NCBI RefSeq assembly: GCF_014279995.1
Contig: NZ_CP047935.1
Coordinates: forward strand, 1,213,243-1,277,242
Direction of reading: 5' to 3'
Length of the DNA stretch: 64,000 bases
DNA from: Synechococcus sp. BIOS-E4-1
GTDB lineage: Bacteria > Cyanobacteriota > Cyanobacteriia > PCC-6307 > Cyanobiaceae
The notes under the pieces were generated by a model. That model had not been told where the DNA came from and did no database searches. It worked only from the letters and a program-made list of their open reading frames with translations. Numbering within the stretch: the first letter of the stretch is position 1; each line of letters opens with the position of its first letter. Below, piece by piece: positions 1 through 8,254 of this stretch. The position numbers and the translations under genes are program-made.

Positions 1-574
1 ATCTTTTTGAGGCTGAAGCAAGATGCATCAATGCCAGCAGTCAGCCAACTGCAACCCCTGGCTGCTGATGAGACGGTCAGAAAATTTTTTGTCCAAAGAC
101 CTTGATCTGGCTTGATGGTTGAGGTCAATTCCAGGCAAGCCAAGGCAAAGCGAGCAGGCGCAGAGTCAGGTTCTGCCAAAGCGCAGGACAACCACTGCGA
201 GGGTCTCTGGCAAGACCAGAAGGATCACCACCTGTTTCAGCGACAGTTCATCCCCTGTCCTGGAATTTCCCTTTCCATTGGCATCGCAGAGTCACAGCGT
301 TTTCACCACGCATGCCTCGACTGGGTTTCAACAGGAAAGCTTGACCAACGGGCGCTGGCTGATCGTGATCGACGTACTGCCTCTGATCACCCGCCGGTCC
401 CATTGGATCACGGTGGCATGTTGTGAACCTGAAGAACTGTGGTTCAGCAAGCCAACCTTCCCTCTCTTCACCCGCGGAGACGAGTCGATCTGTGCCGGTA
501 ACCGTGGAACTGCTTGAGGACCTGTTTGGACCGGGTGGGTTGGTTCCCGGAGTCAGACTCAGCCTCTCTCGGCC
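1..574. other. No convincing gene
   Basis: Open frames exist on both strands, but none has a recognisable domain, a plausible start and a ribosome-binding site together. The first ~100 bases stay open in two frames to the window edge, so they could be the 3' end of a gene outside the window; I cannot tell which frame. The stretch leads into a decayed precursor-peptide gene. Confidence 0.4.
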
Positions 575-803
575 ATGCAAAACCCAAACTTTTCCTCGCG
601 AAAGTCGTGATGACACTAACCAGCCGGAAAAGCTCAAAGCCGTTCAATCAGTTGATGCAGTGGTATGAATCGCCAAAAAAGATGGTCACGAAGTTTCTGC
701 TGGCAAACTTGTCCTATTCAGCGAAAAAGAACTAAAAGGCGTGGCTGGTGGTGGAGGTGATGCTTGTTCTGCTCAAACAGACGCGAATCTTATTTCTAGC
801 TGA
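575..803 (+). pseudogene. Decayed prochlorosin-type precursor gene (relic)
   Basis: Read with one frame change and one in-frame stop, the stretch matches the Nif11-like leader of the precursors at 49.5-56.6 kb. KLFLAKV (about 590-610) matches LKAFLEKV. A frame change follows, then DDTNQPEKLKAVQSVDAVV, a TGA at 666-668, then IAKKDGHEVSAGK and FSEKELKGVAGG. The tail after the double glycine is 16 residues, GGDACSAQTDANLISS, with one Cys and several Ser/Thr, ending at TGA 801-803. The closest living relatives by the AKKDGHE and SEKELKGVAGG stretches are the genes at 50580 and 52997. The frameshift plus the stop argue that it is dead. A copy of the array's short repeat follows at 921-955, so a whole cassette once sat here. 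The 5' boundary is approximate. Confidence 0.75.
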
Positions 804-1171
804 AATAAACAAAAGAATCCTTGTGATGCTGTTCGGTTGTATTGACTCACCCTGCGTAGCCGCGGCAATCGTAAGGGATTCTCAGCTGTTAAGTCACTCT
901 CTTCAAACGATCAATGATTCATCAATGCCTGGCACGAATGAGCTCAGTTGAGCAGTAGGAGCTCAACTTGAATGGCTGATGGTGCAGGCTGTTGGTTCTC
1001 AACCCAATCAACGCTCTGAAGCTGCTCATGCGTTGTTGTGACTCGAATCTTACTGAAACCTTAAACTCAGCTGAAAAAGAGCTGGTCCGGTCTTCATCGA
1101 AATCAGGTCTTCGTTAGGTTCTTTCCAGCCAATGGCGTTACGCCTGCCTCAGTCAGGAAGGGAGCCAACCC
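804..1171. repeat. Intergenic stretch with an orphan copy of the array repeat
   Basis: At 921-955 the sequence TCAATGCCTGGCACGAATGA followed by GCTCAGTTGAGCAGTAGG matches the repeat found after each precursor gene at 49.9-56.7 kb (consensus TCAATACCTGGCACGATTGA, then GCGCAGTTGAGCAGTA). No gene is visible in the rest of the interval. Confidence 0.7.
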
Positions 1172-1336
1172 ATGACCAACGAAGAGAGCACCAGTTCCAG
1201 GGATTTCATCGTTGTTGGTGGAAGACGTCGCTGGTTTTCTGTTCCAAGCAGAGATGACCGCTTCAATGAGCTTCAGCAACGAGTCGCCCAGGAACGAGAT
1301 CTAGCTATTCCTGAGCGACCATCAGACATGGGCTGA
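1172..1336 (+). CDS. Small hypothetical protein, 54 aa
   Basis: A short frame begins MTNEESTSSRDF and ends at TGA 1334-1336. A purine-rich AGGAAGGGAG sits about 8 nt before the ATG, a good ribosome-binding site for this organism, and is the main reason for calling it. The product is hydrophilic and Arg/Glu-rich (GGRRRWFSVPSRDDRF, then ELQQRVAQERDLAIPERP), with no signal peptide, cysteine or membrane segment. I do not recognise the family. It stands alone in a gene-poor stretch, so a chance frame remains possible. Confidence 0.4.
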   Translation: MTNEESTSSRDFIVVGGRRRWFSVPSRDDRFNELQQRVAQERDLAIPERPSDMG

Positions 1337-1827
1337 CAACGCTGCACCGCGTTGCTCCTCGTGTGTCGTCGAGTTCGTCACTGAAGGTGTGGAGGTGCCG
1401 GCAAGCTGGGTTCAAGCAATTGATGCCCAGCGAACGCTGAGAGTGCCGGATTAATTGCCTGGGATCAATCTTTTGATGATGCATTGATTGAGAAACTGAT
1501 CTGAACTCAAGGCACAATCTCAAGCTGAACAATTTGAAGGTGGTAGATCGATCGAGATTCGCTGTTCCCCAGCAAATCCCGTCGAAATGTACCCAGGGCA
1601 CAATTTTTGCTCGTTATGTTCAGTGTTGGAACCGTTTGAGCTCATGAGTCTCCAGGATCCATTGTGATATCGGCGATCCTTGCAGGTTTGGGGTCGATGC
1701 ACGGTCGCTAAGCACTGACGCAATGCAGCTGCCCGGTCTGAATCGAGAGATCTCGGGCCACACCATCGCTACGCTGCGGATCTGAAAACCTGATCAAATT
1801 CCGTCGTCAGCTTCTTTAAAAAAATCA
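1337..1827. other. No gene recognised
   Basis: Overlapping open frames occur on the minus strand (1305-1723), but they lack family resemblance and ribosome-binding sites and look like chance. No repeat, tRNA or terminator was recognised. Confidence 0.4.
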
Positions 1828-2166
1828 ATGTATCTCAAAACCTTCTCAAAGAGTGTTCTGCTGGTTCTTTTGACAGCTGGATTAATCGGATGTTTTGGTC
1901 GTAATCAAAAAAATATCAAAAAGATTCCGATGATGATGGATTCCAATAAAGTTCTTGCTTTGGTTGATTGTTCCAATAGCGAAGTGCAGATGGTGGACGA
2001 TTCAGAAATTTCGAAGCATGGCGCCAAGTGGATGTCTCAAATGGAGTTGGAGAAATCAGTGATGAAAGATGCTAAAAAGCATGGAATGCAAGAAGTTGTT
2101 CCCTTGGCGATGGACGTGTGGGAAAGTCAAATCGATATTGTTTGCAGTAAACAAAGATCGTCATAG
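1828..2166 (+). CDS. Small lipoprotein of unknown function
   Basis: A 112-residue product starting MYLKTFSKS, with a hydrophobic stretch LLVLLTAGL and a lipobox LIGC placing the lipidated cysteine near residue 22. It should be a type II signal-peptide lipoprotein attached on the periplasmic side of a membrane. The mature part is Lys/Met-rich (KKIPMMMDSNK, KDAKKHGMQE) with two further cysteines (LVDCSNS and IVCSKQ) that could form a disulphide. No family is recognised. There are no operon partners. The local base composition is richer in A/T than the genes downstream, which fits an accessory gene. Confidence 0.65.
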   Translation: MYLKTFSKSVLLVLLTAGLIGCFGRNQKNIKKIPMMMDSNKVLALVDCSNSEVQMVDDSEISKHGAKWMSQMELEKSVMKDAKKHGMQEVVPLAMDVWESQIDIVCSKQRSS

Positions 2167-2451
2167 TCCTAGCCAGGTATGCTTCCCTGGTAAGACAAAA
2201 ATTTAAAAGTTAAAAGTCGATCCAGTTGATGATTTCTGGATCAGTGCTGGATCAACAGTCTCCTGGAATTCCTCAGGCCGTGGCGCTCTCGTGTCAAAGT
2301 CACAGGCCTGGTTGCAACCAGACGCTGTCTATTCCCTTTGCTTCAATGACCTCGACAGCCATGTCGCGATGGTCAAGTCGGGCATGGCGCCGAGCTTTTC
2401 GATATGACCTCAGACAGTTCTTTCCAAATTCAAGGACTCAGCTCGTGATTT

Positions 2452-2814
2452 TCAGCGTCTGAATCCCATCTGCAGTTCAAAGAACTCCACTGGCAAGGTT
2501 GTCAGTGCTGGACGTAGTTTCTCAAGCTCATCTGGCAGACCATGCACTTCGAGCTTGGTGAGCTCACAGATTTGCAGGATTTGCTGCAACAGCTCATCAA
2601 CATTCTCCAGATGTGCCAAGGCACCTGCTGCACCTCGGTAGCCTTCGCGGCAGTGGAGGATCTCTCCTGCTTTGGTAAACCCGTAGTAGAGGCAGAGAGG
2701 TTCCTGGCTTGAACGATCGACGAACTGTTTGCACAGTTCCATCACCTCCTGCTTACGTTCAGCAGGAACGCGGAAGTAGGGGTAGATCGAGACGCATTGA
2801 TCGTCAAGGGTCAT
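2452..2814 (-). CDS. Antibiotic biosynthesis monooxygenase (ABM)-like protein
   Basis: A 120-residue soluble protein, about the length of single-domain dimeric alpha/beta-barrel proteins. The N-terminal strand VSIYPYFRVPAERKQE, followed by a helix and LCLYYGFTKAGEILHCREGY, resembles ABM/quinol-monooxygenase-like barrels in which short strands and two helices form a ferredoxin-like fold. The C-terminal half (LAHLENVDELLQQIL, then LTKLEVHGLPDELEKLR) is conserved in cyanobacterial members I recall. Such proteins often act on quinones or are orphan small-ligand binders; no substrate can be named. It is not in an obvious operon. Confidence 0.6.
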   Translation of the reverse strand: MTLDDQCVSIYPYFRVPAERKQEVMELCKQFVDRSSQEPLCLYYGFTKAGEILHCREGYRGAAGALAHLENVDELLQQILQICELTKLEVHGLPDELEKLRPALTTLPVEFFELQMGFRR

Positions 2815-2841
2815 GGCTGAGGGATCAGGTCAATCCCTTGA

Positions 2842-3105
2842 TTAGCCATGGAGAGCGCTGCTGGTCAGACTGCCTTGCGGATGGACATCGGCTTCTGCTC
2901 TTTCATGGCTGTTGTGGCCTTGTTCATGCGCCCTGACTGACACAAAGCGTCGACCAGCCCGGTTGGCATCCTCCACAGATCGGTAATTACCCACGTGGGT
3001 GTAATCCAGGCCATCGCTGGTTGCTGACACCGAGAACAGATTGTTGGTGACGCGCTGAACGCTCCAGTGCATGAAGCAGAAGGGAGCCGAATGATGCAGA
3101 GACAT
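2842..3105 (-). CDS. Small hypothetical protein, possibly frameshifted near its 3' end
   Basis: The frame from ATG at 3105 encodes MSLHHSAPFCFMHWSVQRV, then a region that reads like a real small domain (NLFSVSATSDGLDYTHVG, YRSVEDANRAGRRFV). After that it continues with a His-rich tail of poor protein character to 2842. In the neighbouring frame the same DNA from about 2955 to 2865 reads LVDALCQSGRMNKATTAMKE and QKPMSIRKAV, which looks much more protein-like. A single-base change near 2945-2955 would join them into one protein of about 80 residues. Whether this is a real mutation, a sequencing error or an unrelated overlap cannot be decided here. No family is recognised. Confidence 0.5.
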   Translation of the reverse strand: MSLHHSAPFCFMHWSVQRVTNNLFSVSATSDGLDYTHVGNYRSVEDANRAGRRFVSVRAHEQGHNSHERAEADVHPQGSLTSSALHG

Positions 3106-3373
3106 ACCACGCCATAAACCGAATGTGTTCAAACTATGACGATTGAGGGATCACGGAGTGGCAGCTTCTTAAAACTCAAATAGGTATTTATTTTTCCTAA
3201 AGAATTAGCTTGTGTATGTCTTGCGCTCGATCAATTCTTGCACCGTTTCTGTTTCCGATGATCCTGACCGTGTTGCAGAAGTTGTTCTGATCTGGTACTG
3301 CCAGTGTCTCGCAATGATCAGCCATTGCTCTGGTTTCTAGTTAATTTTTTGGTGTTCAGGCTCGTGGTCGCTG

Positions 3374-3571
3374 ATGGGTAGACGGCAAGAGGGGCGATCC
3401 CGCGGTGCTTCTGGGGTGCGCCCGTGCAATCGCCCCGCGAAAACCTGTCCAGTCTGCGGCAGGCCGTTTCAATGGCGCAGGAAATGGAAAGATGTCTGGG
3501 ATGAGGTGCGCTACTGCTCTGAGCGCTGCAGGCGTCAAAAAAATTCCCCGATCAATGATCGGGGAGGCTGA
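3374..3571 (+). CDS. DUF2256 zinc-finger-like protein
   Basis: A 65-residue basic protein with the full DUF2256 signature: [16 protein letters not shown] at residues ~23-38 and [15 protein letters not shown] at ~42-56. Four cysteines in two CxxC-like pairs (CPVC and CSERC) should bind one zinc ion. The first ~20 residues ([20 protein letters not shown]) are a flexible basic tail, so the true start might be slightly downstream. The function is unknown; DUF2256 genes are often seen near photolyase/cryptochrome genes, but none is visible here. The call by motif is firm. Confidence 0.85.
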   Translation: MGRRQEGRSRGASGVRPCNRPAKTCPVCGRPFQWRRKWKDVWDEVRYCSERCRRQKNSPINDRGG

Positions 3572-3914
3572 AGCCGGTGATTGAAGTCCCCAACACCCGG
3601 CCCTGGAATGGGGGTCTCGCAGCCATGGCTGCCACCCATTCACCCTTCTATCAATAGGTCTGGTGTGTGCTTTCGCGCAAGCCCCAGATCTGGTGTCAGT
3701 GGGCTGGAGGCTTGGCTTTGAACTGCGTCGTCCTGTCCGTCGCCTGCATCACTTTGGGGTCATGCCGCTACATGTGGCGTGGATGATCGCGCCGTAGTTG
3801 TCCGATCCGCGAAGCCCATGCGGACTGCGGCTGGAGAGATTGATCTGAGCCATCATGTTGATTGAGGTCTTCATCCAGGCGGTTCATCTCCGCTGATATG
3901 CATTCCAAGCCACC
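3572..3914. other. Intergenic stretch, no confident gene
   Basis: A frame starting GTG at about 3670 could encode ~44 residues ending near 3800 (LVSVGWRLGFELRRPVRRLH), but it lacks a clear ribosome-binding site and family. No structured RNA was recognised. Confidence 0.35.
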
Positions 3915-4076
3915 ATGTTTGAGATCATCTGTGTTCTGATTTTGCCGGTGATGTTGATCGTGTACTACGCAATTCAACGCCTTGTAGTGCATCACAGCAA
4001 TATGGAAGTGAAGCTGATGATTCACGACCTGATCGTGGAAGCAATGAACAAGCACGATCACGACTTCGATGATTGA
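3915..4076 (+). CDS. Small single-span membrane protein, 53 aa
   Basis: ATG at 3915 opens a frame with one N-terminal hydrophobic segment, MFEIICVLILPVMLIVYYAI, followed by an amphipathic stretch (QRLVVHHSNMEVKLMIHDLI) and an acidic/His tail NKHDHDFDD. It should be a bitopic membrane microprotein with a cytoplasmic or lumenal helix. The continuity from a convincing transmembrane helix to a charged tail supports it being real. The family is not recognised. The SpoIIAA-like gene follows 73 nt downstream. Confidence 0.6.
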   Translation: MFEIICVLILPVMLIVYYAIQRLVVHHSNMEVKLMIHDLIVEAMNKHDHDFDD

Positions 4077-4149
4077 TTGCCTCCTGGTTGGGGCATCCTC
4101 ACCTCCTTTGCATGTCTTTGTCTGATCAAAGCCGCTATCACAAAATCAG

Positions 4150-4548
4150 ATGCAGTTGATGCCCATGTCAGTTTCCGCTCTGCATGGCTTCACGCTTGAG
4201 GCGGTCGAGCTTGCACCTGTTCCGGTGATTACCGTGTTGGCCCGTGGTCGGCTGACCCATGAGGACTATCTCTCGCTGATTCCACAGCTACAGGCCGCCA
4301 TTGACGAGCAGACCAGCGATCGTCTCCGTCTTGTGTTTGACGCCCGTGAACTCTGGGGCTGGGAGCTTCGAGCTGCTCTCGATGACCTGCGCCTGAGCAT
4401 TCGTCATGGTCTTGCTGTTGAGCGTGTGGCTCTGATCACTGATGCACGCTGGCTCAGCTTGTTGAGTCGGCTGGCAGGTTTGCTGATGCCTGGGCAAATT
4501 CGAAGTTTTCGCGAACGTGAGGCGGGTGATGCCTGGGTGAGGTCCTGA
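4150..4548 (+). CDS. SpoIIAA-like (STAS-fold) protein
   Basis: A 132-residue protein of the SpoIIAA-like family (PF11964). The pattern is a central strand VPVITVLARGRLTHEDYLSL, a helix around LIPQLQAAID, then RLRLVFDARELWGWELRAAL, and a helix DLRLSIRHGLAVERVALITD. Members are short cytoplasmic proteins related to anti-anti-sigma factors but usually lack the phosphorylated serine, and their partners are mostly unknown. Three in-frame ATGs (residues 1, 4 and 6) lie together, so the exact start is uncertain. The gene ends 3 nt before the mntC frame, so it may be co-transcribed with the manganese transporter. Confidence 0.7.
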   Translation: MQLMPMSVSALHGFTLEAVELAPVPVITVLARGRLTHEDYLSLIPQLQAAIDEQTSDRLRLVFDARELWGWELRAALDDLRLSIRHGLAVERVALITDARWLSLLSRLAGLLMPGQIRSFREREAGDAWVRS

Positions 4549-4551
4549 GAG

Positions 4552-5589
4552 TTGAAGTCATTCCGTAATCTGGAACTATCGATGTTGAGTCATGGTGATT
4601 GCGGCTTGTTGAAACGGGGCCTGCCTCTCGCCGCTGTCTGGATCGGTTTCCTCTTCATGACGGTTGCCTGCAGCAATCCGACACGGCTGGCCTCCTCCGG
4701 GTCGGACGATCTCACTCCGGACAGCCCTGTCGTCGATCGTTCGGCTCAAGACAGTCGCCCCAAGGTGCTGACCACCTTCACGATCCTTGCTGATATGGCT
4801 CGCAATGTCGCTGGCGACAGGCTGCAGGTGGAGTCCATCACCAAGCCCGGGGCGGAGATTCACGGTTATGAATTCACGCCCAGTGACATCGAGCGGGCTG
4901 CAGGTGCCGATCTGATCGTTGAAAACGGCCTGGGTCTTGAGCTCTGGGCCAGACGTTTCACGGAAGCCGCTGGTGATGTGCCCACCGTGACGCTGACTGA
5001 TGGCATTGAACCGCTGCTGATTGGTGAGGATGCCTATGCCGGTCGCCCCAATCCACATGCCTGGATGTCGCCCAAGGCTGCCCAGCAGTATGTGGATCGC
5101 CTGGTTGAAGCTTTTTCGTCGCTTGATCCTGAGGGAACGCAGCAGTACGAGGCCAATGCAGAGGTGTACAAGGGCCGGCTTCAGACCCTGGACGCGGAGC
5201 TGCGCAACGCCCTGCAGGTGCTGCCGGCCGGTCAGCGCCTGCTGGTGACCTGTGAAGGCGCCTTCAGTTATCTGGCGCACGACTACGACCTTGAAGAGGC
5301 TTATCTGTGGCCCGTCAACGCCGAAAGTCAGATCTCACCACGTCGCATGGGCCGATTGATTGAACGGGTGAAGCGCGATCAGGTTCCAGCAGTGTTCTGT
5401 GAAACCACTGTCAGCGACAAGGCCCAGCGCGAGGTGGCCAGAGCTGCCGGCAGTCGTTTCGGTGGTAGCTTTTATGTCGATTCCTTGTCAGATAGCAACG
5501 GCCCTGCCGCCACCCTGCTTGATCTGCAGCGCCACAATGTGAAACTAATTCGAGCCGGTCTGGGTGCCGCCGCCGATCCAAAGCCATGA
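4552..5589 (+). CDS. mntC: Manganese ABC transporter substrate-binding lipoprotein MntC
   Basis: A cluster A-I metal-binding lipoprotein of 345 residues from TTG 4552, or 335 from ATG 4582. The signal segment LAAVWIGFLFMTVAC puts the lipobox Cys at residue 40. Metal ligands are visible as His104 (EIHGYEF), His169 (NPHAWMSP), Glu235 (CEGAFSY) and Asp310 (YVDSLSD). Their spacings (65, 66, 75) equal those of H89, H154, E220 and D295 in Synechocystis MntC. The Glu in third place is typical of Mn binders, while zinc binders carry His. The ATPase gene overlaps its stop by 4 nt, giving a translationally coupled pair. It delivers Mn(II), needed for photosystem II, to the inner-membrane permease. Confidence 0.88.
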   Translation: MKSFRNLELSMLSHGDCGLLKRGLPLAAVWIGFLFMTVACSNPTRLASSGSDDLTPDSPVVDRSAQDSRPKVLTTFTILADMARNVAGDRLQVESITKPGAEIHGYEFTPSDIERAAGADLIVENGLGLELWARRFTEAAGDVPTVTLTDGIEPLLIGEDAYAGRPNPHAWMSPKAAQQYVDRLVEAFSSLDPEGTQQYEANAEVYKGRLQTLDAELRNALQVLPAGQRLLVTCEGAFSYLAHDYDLEEAYLWPVNAESQISPRRMGRLIERVKRDQVPAVFCETTVSDKAQREVARAAGSRFGGSFYVDSLSDSNGPAATLLDLQRHNVKLIRAGLGAAADPKP

Positions 5590-6338
5590 CGATTCGGATC
5601 GCAGCAGAACAGCTCTGCGTTGATTACAACGGCTCTGTCGCCCTTTACGACGCCTCGCTGACGCTTCCTGCGGGTTGCATCTGCGGAATGGTGGGAATGA
5701 ACGGAGCTGGCAAAACCACCTTGTTCAAGGCACTCACAGGCTTTGTGCGTCCGTCCAGGGGACGGATCCGCATCAACGGTCTCAATGTGGCTGAAGCCCA
5801 GCGTGAGCAGGCTGTGGCTTACGTGCCCCAGAGCGAGGGTATCGACTGTGATTTCCCTGTTTCTGTCTGGGACGTCGTGATGATGGGCCGCTATGGCTCG
5901 ATGAATCTGCTGCGCATCCCTCGTCAGTCAGATCGCCTTGCGGTGCGCAATGCACTCGAGCGTGTTGAACTGATGGATCTGAGGGACCGACCTCTTTCTG
6001 CCCTTTCCGGCGGTCAGCGCAAACGCGCGTTTCTGGCCCGGGCGATTGCTCAGAGAGCATCAGTGCTTCTGCTCGATGAACCCTTCAACGGCGTTGATGT
6101 GCGTACAGAGAAGCTCATGGCGGAATTGTTTCTGCAATTGCGCAACCAGGCTTGCTCAATTCTGATCTCAACCCATGACCTCAGTCATGTCCGTGATTTC
6201 TGTGATCTGGTGGTGCTGATCAACAAGACCGTGTTGGCCTATGGGGAAACATCTGAGGTCTTCACCCCAGAAAATCTGTCGCTGGCGTTTGGCGGTCTTC
6301 CGCCTGATGTGCTGCGGGGTTCGGAGGGACCGAAGTAA
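5586..6338 (+). CDS. mntA: Manganese ABC transporter ATPase MntA
   Basis: A 250-residue ABC ATPase with Walker A GMNGAGKTT (37-45), Q-loop around YVPQSEGIDCDF (79-90), signature LSGGQRKRAFLARAIAQ (from 140), Walker B VLLLDEPFNGVD (160-171) and switch His in STHDLSHV. The YVPQSEGIDCDFPVSV stretch is typical of the Mn/Zn/Fe chelate subfamily. It powers import through MntB (9003-9836), with MntC as receptor. Its start overlaps the mntC stop (ATGA). Its usual partner mntB does not follow directly but lies 2.66 kb downstream, past an insertion. Confidence 0.88.
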   Translation: MTIRIAAEQLCVDYNGSVALYDASLTLPAGCICGMVGMNGAGKTTLFKALTGFVRPSRGRIRINGLNVAEAQREQAVAYVPQSEGIDCDFPVSVWDVVMMGRYGSMNLLRIPRQSDRLAVRNALERVELMDLRDRPLSALSGGQRKRAFLARAIAQRASVLLLDEPFNGVDVRTEKLMAELFLQLRNQACSILISTHDLSHVRDFCDLVVLINKTVLAYGETSEVFTPENLSLAFGGLPPDVLRGSEGPK

Positions 6339-6887
6339 CCACACTTCTCTCCAATTCCAATGTCAAAAAAAACTGGTTCTGGCCGGCTTCCCGCTGCTCC
6401 CGAACCTGCCTGAGCCGCTACAAGCAGCTGCTTTCCACTCGAAAGGCAGCTTCTGGAATGCCCTTAGGCCATTGATTCTTGGCGCATTTTGATCATGAGA
6501 CAGCCCGCCTGGGTCTGTATGAAACCAGCTCAGCACTTGGAAATGTCTTGTTGAGATCTGCAATGCGGAGTCGTTTGTACTGGCCCCAGGCCTGTTTGGT
6601 CTCAGACGTTTTCCCCCATACGATTGTCAGGCAATGATCGATGCCACCTCTCGTCGCGACTGGTTCAATCCGCATCGCTGAATTCAGCTACTCAACGATG
6701 CGAGCCGCCTCAACGAAACGATCAGTGGCTTTGAAGCGATCTGCCAGTGTCTGGAGGCTGTTGCAATCAGTGCAAAACGCTTGTAGGTCGTGCTCAGGAT
6801 GTGTTTATAAATTATGGTTTAAGACCAACCGCTTAGGCCGGCACTTCAAGGAGTGGGGCTTTCAACTGACTTTGGAAAATGGATTAG
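6339..6887. other. Intergenic stretch within the split mnt locus
   Basis: No gene is convincing. A short frame at 6360 (MSKKTGSGRLPAAPEPA) ends after 17 codons and the other frames are broken. Base composition turns A/T-richer toward 6800, marking the edge of the inserted segment that separates mntA from mntB. Confidence 0.4.
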
Positions 6888-7172
6888 ATGCTTACTAAAC
6901 GCCAAGAGGAGCAGTTATTCAAGCTAGGTGCAGTGATTAGCTTTGTGCCTTTTTTTCCACTGGTGGTCCATGCGTATGAACTTGCTTTCGTCAGCAGGTC
7001 TCGCCCACACCTGGCGCTGGTCATGTTTTCTTCTTTGCTTGTAATGAATATTTCCCTAAGACTTCCCTATTTGCGAAGTACAAACAGGCTCGTCTTTGCA
7101 CAGGTTGCATCTGTATGGGCTATGAATATTTTAATTCTTTTCTTTTACTTGATAGCGTTGTTTATTGATTGA
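6888..7172 (+). CDS. Hypothetical membrane protein, 94 aa
   Basis: A short cytosolic head MLTKRQEEQLFKLG is followed by about three hydrophobic segments: VISFVPFFPLVVHAYELAFV, LALVMFSSLLVMNISL and ASVWAMNILILFFYLIALF. It is an integral inner-membrane or thylakoid protein of unknown family. The sequence is A/T-rich compared with the flanking mnt genes, which suggests it arrived with the insertion. It has no operon partner; the gene to its right is on the other strand. Confidence 0.6.
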   Translation: MLTKRQEEQLFKLGAVISFVPFFPLVVHAYELAFVSRSRPHLALVMFSSLLVMNISLRLPYLRSTNRLVFAQVASVWAMNILILFFYLIALFID

Positions 7173-7342
7173 ATGAAAAAGCGGTGATGGATATTCTGTC
7201 AATATCTCATGGGGATGCTATTGGGAAGAGTTCTCGCGCCTCTGGCGTCAACGTTTCTTTGCGCCGTATGTATCTATCGTGTTGTTTCTTGTGTCGGCTG
7301 TACGTTGACTGCTTTATTCAGTGTGGACTTCGATTGAACCCT

Positions 7343-8254
7343 CTAGAAGCCTTTCATAAAAGGTTCGCTGTGAGGCAATGTCTTGGTTCGCAGGGTGTAA
7401 ATGGAAGTATTTGCTGCAATGAAAAGTGTTCGCCAATCTGCGCCTCCCCAGTGAAAGTTGCCAACATTCTCAGGGGTCTCGATGATGCCCAAAAATTCTC
7501 CCTGGTCGTCGAAAATCCAGATCCCTCCCGGCCCCGTGACCCAAACGTTGCCTTGTTCGTCGCATTTCATTCCATCGGGTATTCCCTGTTCGAGTTGGCC
7601 GTTGCCGATATTCTTTGCGAAACATCTTCGTCCTGAGAGACTCCCGTCGGGGCTTACGTTGTAGACGTCGATGAGTGCCTGAGTTGAATCATTGATATAA
7701 AGCAATGACTCGTCTGGGGAGAAGCAAAGACCGTTAGGTGCTGTGTAGGCATCGGGCTCCACTGCAAGCTGAAGATCTTGGTTGGGGGTGAGTCGGAACA
7801 CTCCTTGAAAGCCCAGGTCCTGTTCGCGCTCTTTCCCAAATCCAGGCATGCGTCCATAAGGGGGATCTGTGAAGTAAATTGATCCGTCCTGCCTAACGCA
7901 TATGTCATTAGGGCTATTTAATTCTTTGCCTTCAAAGCTGGAGGCCATTATTTTGCGATTTCCATCCTGTTCGATCAGGACTACGCTGGAGCTGAGGTGC
8001 TCACAAGCTAAGAGGTTTAAATGCTTGTCATAGGTCAGGCCATTGGATTTTTGCGAGGGTTTTCTTGCTTCGCCGATCTGGCCGTCTGGTGTCAATTTGC
8101 GACAAATATTTGCCGGAATGTCTGAAAAGAGAAGGTGTTGTTCTTTTGGATTCCATATGGGTCCTTCGGTAAAGATGAATCCAGTGGCAATACGTTGAAC
8201 TTCTACCTCTTTCGATACAAGATCCCAGATTTTGTCGGATTGAGCTTTGATCAA
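7343..8254 (-). CDS. SMP-30/gluconolactonase family lactonase
   Basis: A 303-residue six-bladed beta-propeller hydrolase. Residues expected to bind the divalent metal are Glu30 (FTEGPIW), Asn174 (TAPNGLCFSPDES) and Asp227 (GIPDGMKCD). Asn116 in NSPNDICV is the usual substrate-contact residue. Blade repeats such as DQEGN/DDQGEFLG and GNVWVTGPGG are visible. Family members hydrolyse sugar lactones (gluconolactone to gluconate) or related esters. There is no signal peptide, so it is probably cytoplasmic. It lies on the opposite strand between mntA and mntB with a lower G+C look, consistent with recent acquisition. The substrate is not predictable. Confidence 0.85.
   Translation of the reverse strand: MIKAQSDKIWDLVSKEVEVQRIATGFIFTEGPIWNPKEQHLLFSDIPANICRKLTPDGQIGEARKPSQKSNGLTYDKHLNLLACEHLSSSVVLIEQDGNRKIMASSFEGKELNSPNDICVRQDGSIYFTDPPYGRMPGFGKEREQDLGFQGVFRLTPNQDLQLAVEPDAYTAPNGLCFSPDESLLYINDSTQALIDVYNVSPDGSLSGRRCFAKNIGNGQLEQGIPDGMKCDEQGNVWVTGPGGIWIFDDQGEFLGIIETPENVGNFHWGGADWRTLFIAANTSIYTLRTKTLPHSEPFMKGF

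Noticed and set aside
7169-7636. Plus-strand frame of 155 codons (MNEKAVMDILSISHG...)
   Set aside because: It runs antisense through the lactonase gene at 7343-8254, which has strong family motifs; only the first ~55 codons are outside it and do not look like a protein.
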